Source: UBA10133 sp964528565
Lineage (GTDB): Bacteria; Patescibacteriota; Microgenomatia; UBA1400; MFAQ01
Length of the DNA stretch: 10,420 nucleotides
Direction: 5' to 3'
Assembly (NCBI GenBank): GCA_964528565.1
Contig: CAZGSP010000052.1
Span: 1 to 10,420 of the forward strand
Part shown: piece after piece, positions 7,062-10,420 of the stretch
Layout of the letters: each line of letters opens with the position of its first letter
Numbering within the stretch: the stretch's first letter is position 1
Position numbers and translations under genes: made by a program
Notes under the pieces: generated by a model
What the model was told of the DNA's origin: nothing
Seen by the model: the letters and a program-made list of their open reading frames with translations, nothing else
The model's database searches: none

Positions 7062-8078
7062 GTGATCAGAGAAGCAACCGAAAAGGATAAAAAGATTTTT
7101 GATAAAGCGGCAAGACACCCGTTGCAGTCATGGGCGTGGGGAGAGTTCCGGAAACAAACGGGGGTGGGGGTTTGGCGGCTGATGGATGCCGAAAAAGAGG
7201 CCGGAGAGGTTTATCAGATCACCTGGCACAAGATTCCCAAGACAAAGTTCTTCATCGGGTACTGTCCCAAGTCGGCGATCCCCGACAAAGAAGCCTTGGA
7301 GGCGATCAAGAAAGAGGCAGAGAAGAAGGGGGCAGTTCTGGTTAAGTTTGAGCCGAACGAAAGAAACCGGGAAAAAGAGATCAAGAAAATCGAAGTCCTG
7401 AAGAAAGATTTTTCTTTCAAAGAAGGCAAGCCTCTGTTTACGAAGTATACCTTTCAGCTTGATATATCCAAAAGCGAAGAAGAACTCCTCAAAAATATGC
7501 ACCAGAAAACGAGATACAACATACGTCTCGCCGAGAAAAGAGGGGTTAGGATCGTGGAAGATAACTCGGAACAGGGTTTTGAAGAGTACTGGAAACTGAC
7601 CGAGGAAACCACCAAGCGGCAGAAATTTTTTGCCCATACCAAGAGCTATCACCAAAAAATGTGGCAGACGATGATCAGGGACGGATCGGGACATCTATTG
7701 AAAGCGATCTATGAAGGAAAAGTACTGACGACTTGGGTATTGTTTGAGTTGAACGGAGTGCTCTATTACCCGTACGGGGCGTCGACCGAGAAAAACCGCG
7801 AAGTGATGGCCAGCAATCTGATGATGTGGGAAGCGATCCGGCTCGGGAAAAAACACGGCTGCAAGATGTTTGATATGTGGGGTAGCCTTGGACCGGTCCC
7901 GGACAGTAAAGACCCTTGGTATGGTTTCCACCGGTTCAAACAAGGTTATGGCGGAGAGCTCACCGAGTTTGTCGGCACCTACGATCTCGTCGTCAGACCG
8001 ACTCTTTACCAAATTTATATGATGGCGGAGAAGCTCAGATGGATAGGACTGAAGTTAGTGGCCGGCATTAGGAAATAA
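7062..8078 (+). CDS. FemAB/FemX-type peptidoglycan bridge aminoacyltransferase
   Basis: A 338-residue protein with the two GNAT-like halves of the Fem ligase family, which add amino acids from aminoacyl-tRNA to the lipid II stem peptide at the cytoplasmic face of the membrane. Visible features: the N-terminal 'HPLQSWAWGEFRKQTG' (19-34), the basic block 'KNMHQKTRYNIRLAEKRG' (144-161), 'YYPYGASTEKNREVMASN' (235-252) followed by 'MMWEAIRLGKKHGC', 'FDMWGS' (270-275), and 'RFKQGYGGELTEFVGTYD' (291-308). Length is normal for the family. The GTG start gives the usual 'MIRE' opening; the nearest purine-rich bases are either touching the start or 13 bases away, so no Shine-Dalgarno sequence is evident. 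The stop overlaps the next femAB start by one base. The amino acid added cannot be read from sequence. Confidence 0.92.
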   Translation: MIREATEKDKKIFDKAARHPLQSWAWGEFRKQTGVGVWRLMDAEKEAGEVYQITWHKIPKTKFFIGYCPKSAIPDKEALEAIKKEAEKKGAVLVKFEPNERNREKEIKKIEVLKKDFSFKEGKPLFTKYTFQLDISKSEEELLKNMHQKTRYNIRLAEKRGVRIVEDNSEQGFEEYWKLTEETTKRQKFFAHTKSYHQKMWQTMIRDGSGHLLKAIYEGKVLTTWVLFELNGVLYYPYGASTEKNREVMASNLMMWEAIRLGKKHGCKMFDMWGSLGPVPDSKDPWYGFHRFKQGYGGELTEFVGTYDLVVRPTLYQIYMMAEKLRWIGLKLVAGIRK

Positions 8079-8899
8079 TGGAGGACATCAGACAGACGGC
8101 CGGGTGGGGAAAATACCTTGAAGATAAGGGGTGGAAGGTGACTTCGGTATTGTCCGAGGATAAACAGCACAAGATGAACGCCTTTATTATTCCCTTGGGA
8201 CTACTGGGGCTCACGATGATGAAACTGCAGAGATCGCTCTATGACCCAAACTGGAAAGAGCTGGGGAAGGTCAAAAGAAAGTACAAAGTGGTATCTTCGG
8301 TCATCGAGCCGCTGAGGGTGCAGGACAGGTCGGGGTTTGCCATGGCCGGATACAAACTGGGTAAGTTCCCATACTTGGCTACAAAAACTTACATCGTGGA
8401 TTTGACACTGGACAAAGAGACTCTTTGGAAAGGTCTGTCGGAGAACGCGAGAAGGCAAATAAACAAAAATAAAGGGGTTTCGATCGAGGATTGTGACAGA
8501 AATATTTTTTGGGGGCTATGGAAGAAAAACAGCAAAGTGTGGACCATGAAAAAAAAGGAGCTTTTGAGTATGATCAAGCGCTTCAAGGGAAAGGCGAGGC
8601 TGGTGGTGGGCCGGGACGGGGAGGTTTATCACTCGGGACTCTTAATTATCTATAGTGCCGACTGTGCCAATTACTACCAGACATGGACAAGTGAGGCGGG
8701 GCGATTGTCGGGGGCTCATTACAAATTGGTCTGGGAAGAGATCTTGAGAGCGAAATCACTCGGACTCAAATATTTTGACCTGGAAGGTATTTTTGACGAG
8801 CGGTGGCCGCAAAAAAGATGGCGGGGTTTCACCGAGTTCAAAAGGCGTTTTGGCGGGGAGTTGGTTAGTTTTCCGGGCAGTTACTTCAAGTGGCTCTAG
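8078..8899 (+). CDS. FemAB-like / GNAT-fold aminoacyltransferase, second and shorter copy
   Basis: A 273-residue protein, diverged from its upstream neighbour but of the same FemAB/Acetyltransf_6 type: the basic block 'LSENARRQINKNKGVSIE' (120-137), 'ANYYQTWTSEAGRLSGAHY' (197-215), 'YFDLEGIFDERWP' (232-244) and 'GFTEFKRRFGGELVSFPGSY' (250-269) line up with the matching blocks of the first copy. The N-terminal half is shorter, and the protein stops right after the 'PGSYFKWL' strand, lacking the C-terminal helix of copy one. The ATG at 8078 overlaps the upstream TAA (TAATG), and AGGA four bases before it may serve as a weak ribosome site. Two consecutive Fem enzymes usually add successive residues of one cross-bridge; that reading is inference. 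The TAG stop shares the palindrome CTAG with the convergent gene. Confidence 0.85.
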   Translation: MEDIRQTAGWGKYLEDKGWKVTSVLSEDKQHKMNAFIIPLGLLGLTMMKLQRSLYDPNWKELGKVKRKYKVVSSVIEPLRVQDRSGFAMAGYKLGKFPYLATKTYIVDLTLDKETLWKGLSENARRQINKNKGVSIEDCDRNIFWGLWKKNSKVWTMKKKELLSMIKRFKGKARLVVGRDGEVYHSGLLIIYSADCANYYQTWTSEAGRLSGAHYKLVWEEILRAKSLGLKYFDLEGIFDERWPQKRWRGFTEFKRRFGGELVSFPGSYFKWL

Positions 8900-9150
8900 T
8901 CCTTTATTTTGCACCAGGCAGGGGCATTTTCGGGACGTCCGGAACAACGACCATCTTCACTCAGACGATCACATTTTACGATCCGGAATTCTTTCTTTTT
9001 TCTTCCCACGACTTCGGAACCGACACTGACCACTTTTAAAAACGGAAAATCTTTGACAAGACACGCACAGGTTTTTTCGTCCACAAAAAGAGAGAAACCG
9101 CCTTTGCAATGATTGCTACATTTCCCCTGTAAACTTTTTATCTTGGCCAT
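8896..9150 (-). CDS. Small cysteine-rich protein, possible metal-binding protein
   Basis: No confident family. From the ATG at 9148-9150 it has 84 residues with seven cysteines at 11, 15, 28, 30, 60, 69 and 80, plus His14 in 'KCSNHCKGG'. The spacing (CxxxC, CxC, then 'CDRLSEDGRC' and a last Cys 11 residues on) suggests one or two Zn or Fe-S sites. The C-terminal part, C-x2-L-x2-DG-x-C followed by an RP and a Cys, faintly recalls the YkgJ-type zinc/iron-chelating domain, but the paired cysteines of that family are missing. There is no signal peptide or membrane segment. A GTG at 9184-9186 would add 12 residues (MVKHTVGWYHRR) three bases after the upstream stop; I prefer the ATG because a TGG-TACCAT box ends six bases before it, as at the neighbouring genes. 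It is downstream of the DUF35 gene, probably in one operon. Confidence 0.68.
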   Translation of the reverse strand: MAKIKSLQGKCSNHCKGGFSLFVDEKTCACLVKDFPFLKVVSVGSEVVGRKKKEFRIVKCDRLSEDGRCSGRPENAPAWCKIKD

Positions 9151-9156
9151 TCTTCG

Positions 9157-9165
9157 ATGGTACCA
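9157..9165 (-). promoter_or_regulatory. Possible extended -10 element before the cysteine-rich gene
   Basis: The minus strand reads TGG-TACCAT, with four of six matches to TATAAT plus TGn, six bases before the ATG at 9150. It is the weakest of the series and lies inside a probable operon. It matters mainly because it repeats the spacing seen elsewhere. Confidence 0.25.
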
Positions 9166-9189
9166 CCCAACTGTGTGTTTTACCACACC

Positions 9190-9489
9190 TTATTGTCGGA
9201 TAATCGGTGAACGGAATTTGTAACCGTAGTGCCTGAGCCCACGGTCACCTTCTTCACTCAAGAGCCGTGTCACCATTTCTACCGGCATGCCGATATAGAT
9301 CTTGTCGAGATCGGTGTCGGTAATCTGAGCAGTGATCATGGGACCTTCCTCAAGCTTTATCAAAGCAACGACATAGGGAACAAACTGCTCGAAGCCGGCC
9401 GGGGCTTCGTAGATAACCGTAAAAGAGTAGACAGTGCCCTGTCCGGAAAAGGTAAATCTCTCAGGTCCACCCCGATGAATTTTTTCCAT
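9190..9489 (-). CDS. DUF35-type OB-fold protein lacking the zinc ribbon
   Basis: A 99-residue protein matching the OB-fold half of the DUF35 (Zn-ribbon/OB-fold) family: 'GQGTVYSFTVIYEAPAGFE' (16-34), 'VPYVVALIKLEEGP' (37-50), 'TAQITD' (53-58), 'IGMPVEMV' (66-73), and the closing 'GLRHYGYKFRSP'. These proteins act as acyl-CoA-handling partners of thiolases and HMG-CoA synthases, notably in archaea; that is family knowledge and no such partner is in this window. Usually an N-terminal rubredoxin-like zinc ribbon with two Cys pairs precedes the OB fold. Here the protein starts where the ribbon would end, and in-frame codons back to the nearest upstream stop contain only one Cys, so the ribbon is truly absent. 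A TATAGT box ends six bases before the ATG. The cysteine-rich gene follows on the same strand. Confidence 0.87.
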   Translation of the reverse strand: MEKIHRGGPERFTFSGQGTVYSFTVIYEAPAGFEQFVPYVVALIKLEEGPMITAQITDTDLDKIYIGMPVEMVTRLLSEEGDRGLRHYGYKFRSPIIRQ

Positions 9490-9495
9490 TGGCCT

Positions 9496-9504
9496 ACTAT
9501 AACA
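9496..9504 (-). promoter_or_regulatory. Extended -10 promoter element of the DUF35 gene
   Basis: The minus strand reads TGT-TATAGT, five of six matches plus TGn, ending six bases before the ATG at 9489. A perfect TTGACA lies upstream on the same strand (9524-9529), but its spacer of 22 bases is too long for a normal sigma-70 promoter. A leaderless transcript is predicted. Confidence 0.55.
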
Positions 9505-9563
9505 CCCGGACTCTTTCAGAAGGTGTCAACACGGAGCCAGGGCCGACTTCATTCTCCAAATGC

Positions 9564-9572
9564 TGGTAGAAT
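9564..9572 (+). promoter_or_regulatory. Extended -10 promoter element of the small membrane protein gene
   Basis: TGG-TAGAAT (-10 hexamer at 9567-9572) overlaps the ATG at 9571, so if this promoter is used that ATG is not in the transcript and translation would begin at the ATG at 9601, behind a leader of about 20 AT-rich bases without a Shine-Dalgarno sequence. No -35 box is evident. Confidence 0.4.
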
Positions 9573-9600
9573 GAAATTAATTAGTAATTATTTAAACAAT

Positions 9601-10035
9601 ATGGACGGTTTGACGAGCACTTTAGATTTGTATCTTGTGAAGAAAGCACCGGCTCTACCGAAGGGGGTTAAAGAATTTATCGTGATGGTAGCTCCCTGGC
9701 TCGAGGTTATCGGAGCCATCTTTACTTTACCGGCGATATTTGCTTTGTTTGGTTTCAACGCGATGATGTATGGCACTCCTTACGGAAGTTACGTGACAGC
9801 CAGAGCCGGATATGGTTTTTCGATCTCCACACTTTTCCTCTTTGCCGGTCTGGTGTTGATGCTTCTTGCCATCCCCGGACTGTTCAAGAGATCAAAGATG
9901 GGCTGGAATTACGTATTCTATTCCGTGTTGGTGAACGCGGTCTATTCACTCCTTAGCTATCAGCTGTTCGGCATGATCGTAGGCACTCTGATCTCCTTAT
10001 ACATTCTGTTCCAGGTGAAGAGCTACTATAAGTAG
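9601..10035 (+). CDS. Small four-helix membrane protein, unknown function
   Basis: From the ATG at 9601 this gives 144 residues. A short amphipathic N-terminus, 'LDLYLVKKAPALP' (8-20), precedes about four membrane helices near residues 32-52, 73-94, 103-120 and 122-138, with a basic loop 'FKRSKMG' (95-101). I associate this N-terminal segment with small uncharacterised membrane proteins common in Patescibacteria; no function is known to me. The frame is open upstream to 9229, but that part is antisense to the DUF35 gene and reads as non-coding. An ATG at 9571 would add ten residues (MKLISNYLNN), yet it overlaps the likely -10 box. The gene is divergent from the DUF35 gene and ends six bases before the convergent ung stop. 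Confidence 0.75.
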   Translation: MDGLTSTLDLYLVKKAPALPKGVKEFIVMVAPWLEVIGAIFTLPAIFALFGFNAMMYGTPYGSYVTARAGYGFSISTLFLFAGLVLMLLAIPGLFKRSKMGWNYVFYSVLVNAVYSLLSYQLFGMIVGTLISLYILFQVKSYYK

Positions 10036-10041
10036 GAGGTC

Positions 10042-10420
10042 TTACCAGTCGATGGGAGTAAGGTCGTGTTCTTCCAGGTATTGATTGGTTTGGGAGAAGG
10101 GTCGGCTGCCAAAAAAACCCGAGTGAGCGGAAAAGGGTGAAGGGTGCGGTGCTTTCAGAACCAGATGTTTGTTTGAATCAATAAAGGCACCCTTTTTTTG
10201 GGCATAGTTCCCCCACAGGATGAAGACCAGATGGTCTTTTTGGTTGGCCAGTTCATGAATGACGGCGTCGGTGAAAGTCTCCCAGCCTTTGTTCTGGTGA
10301 GACCCGGCCTGATTGGCACGGACGGTAAGGGTGGCATTGAGAAGAAGCACGCCTTGTTTGGCCCAGCGGTCCAGATTGCCGGAGGCGTGGCGGGGGGGGC
10401 CGGGGTCGGGCTCGGGCTGC
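10042..10420 (-). CDS. ung: Uracil-DNA glycosylase, family 1 (5' end cut off by window)
   Basis: Removes uracil from DNA at the first step of base excision repair. The C-terminal 126 residues are visible: 'GVLLLNATLTVRANQAGSH' (the segment whose Asn recognises uracil), 'GWETFTDAVI', 'FILWGNYAQKKGA', and the catalytic-His loop 'KAPHPSPFSAHSGFFGSRPF', ending in 'TPIDW', the normal end of family 1 enzymes. The GQDPYH block with the catalytic Asp lies beyond the window. The part nearest the edge, 10381-10420, is unusually rich in G and gives a Pro-rich stretch (QPEPDPGPP) where relatives have something like a helix plus DLG; this may be sequence error. The start is not in the window. Confidence 0.93.
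   Translation of the reverse strand, partial: QPEPDPGPPRHASGNLDRWAKQGVLLLNATLTVRANQAGSHQNKGWETFTDAVIHELANQKDHLVFILWGNYAQKKGAFIDSNKHLVLKAPHPSPFSAHSGFFGSRPFSQTNQYLEEHDLTPIDW

Noticed and set aside
7128..7694. 188-residue minus-strand frame inside the first femAB gene
   Set aside because: It is antisense to a clear Fem ligase gene, has a Phe/Leu-rich shadow composition and no motif.
9173..9188. Inverted repeat GTGTG-N6-CACAC between the DUF35 stop and the cysteine-rich ATG
   Set aside because: The five-base arms are short, there is no T-run, and such repeats are common by chance; it is not supported as an operator or terminator.
9524..9529. Perfect TTGACA on the minus strand upstream of the DUF35 gene
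   Set aside because: The spacer to the TATAGT box is 22 bases, too long for a standard sigma-70 promoter.
9229..9600. Open frame continuous with the small membrane protein, giving a 268-residue reading
   Set aside because: It is antisense to the well-supported DUF35 gene, and its translation looks random up to the ATG at 9571 or 9601.

Overview
The window looks like a stretch of a small-genome bacterium of the Candidate Phyla Radiation (Patescibacteria, probably the Microgenomates side). This is an inference from gene content and style, not from a marker gene: tightly packed genes with gaps of 0-30 bases or overlaps, a DUF2298 membrane protein, an LCP cell-wall ligase, tandem FemAB proteins, a shortened PcrA-type helicase, and a small membrane protein starting with a 'LDLYLVKKAPALP' segment that I associate with this group. 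There are eleven protein genes (two cut by the window edges). I see no RNA gene, no CRISPR array, no insertion sequence and no gap longer than about 170 bases.

Layout. Positions 1-3174 (+): the 3' part of an FAD-dependent amine-oxidase-like gene, then directly a DUF2298 multi-pass membrane protein. Positions 3161-4929 (-): tpiA followed five bases later by an LCP-family gene, convergent with and overlapping the DUF2298 gene. Positions 4930-5101: a divergent promoter region with two palindromes. Positions 5102-8899 (+): a UvrD/PcrA helicase and two FemAB-type peptidoglycan aminoacyltransferases. Positions 8896-9489 (-): a DUF35 OB-fold protein without its usual zinc ribbon and a small cysteine-rich protein. 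Positions 9601-10035 (+): a four-helix membrane protein. Positions 10042-10420 (-): the 3' part of ung, uracil-DNA glycosylase.

How the genes fit together. Cell-envelope functions dominate: LCP (attaching glycopolymers to the wall), two FemAB proteins (peptide cross-bridges), DUF2298 (a membrane protein of unproven, probably envelope-related role) and its flavoprotein neighbour. DNA repair is represented by the helicase and Ung, and central carbon metabolism by TpiA.

The most interesting thing I found is not a gene but a layout: most genes or operons that need their own promoter have a -10-like hexamer ending 6-7 bases before an ATG or GTG start, often with an upstream TGn, and no Shine-Dalgarno sequence at a useful distance. 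This predicts leaderless mRNAs for tpiA, uvrD/pcrA, the first femAB gene, the DUF35 gene and perhaps the cysteine-rich gene. Internal operon genes instead sit at 0, 5 or -1 bases from the upstream stop. I did not find an obviously new multi-gene system; the DUF35/cysteine-rich pair is the least explained part.
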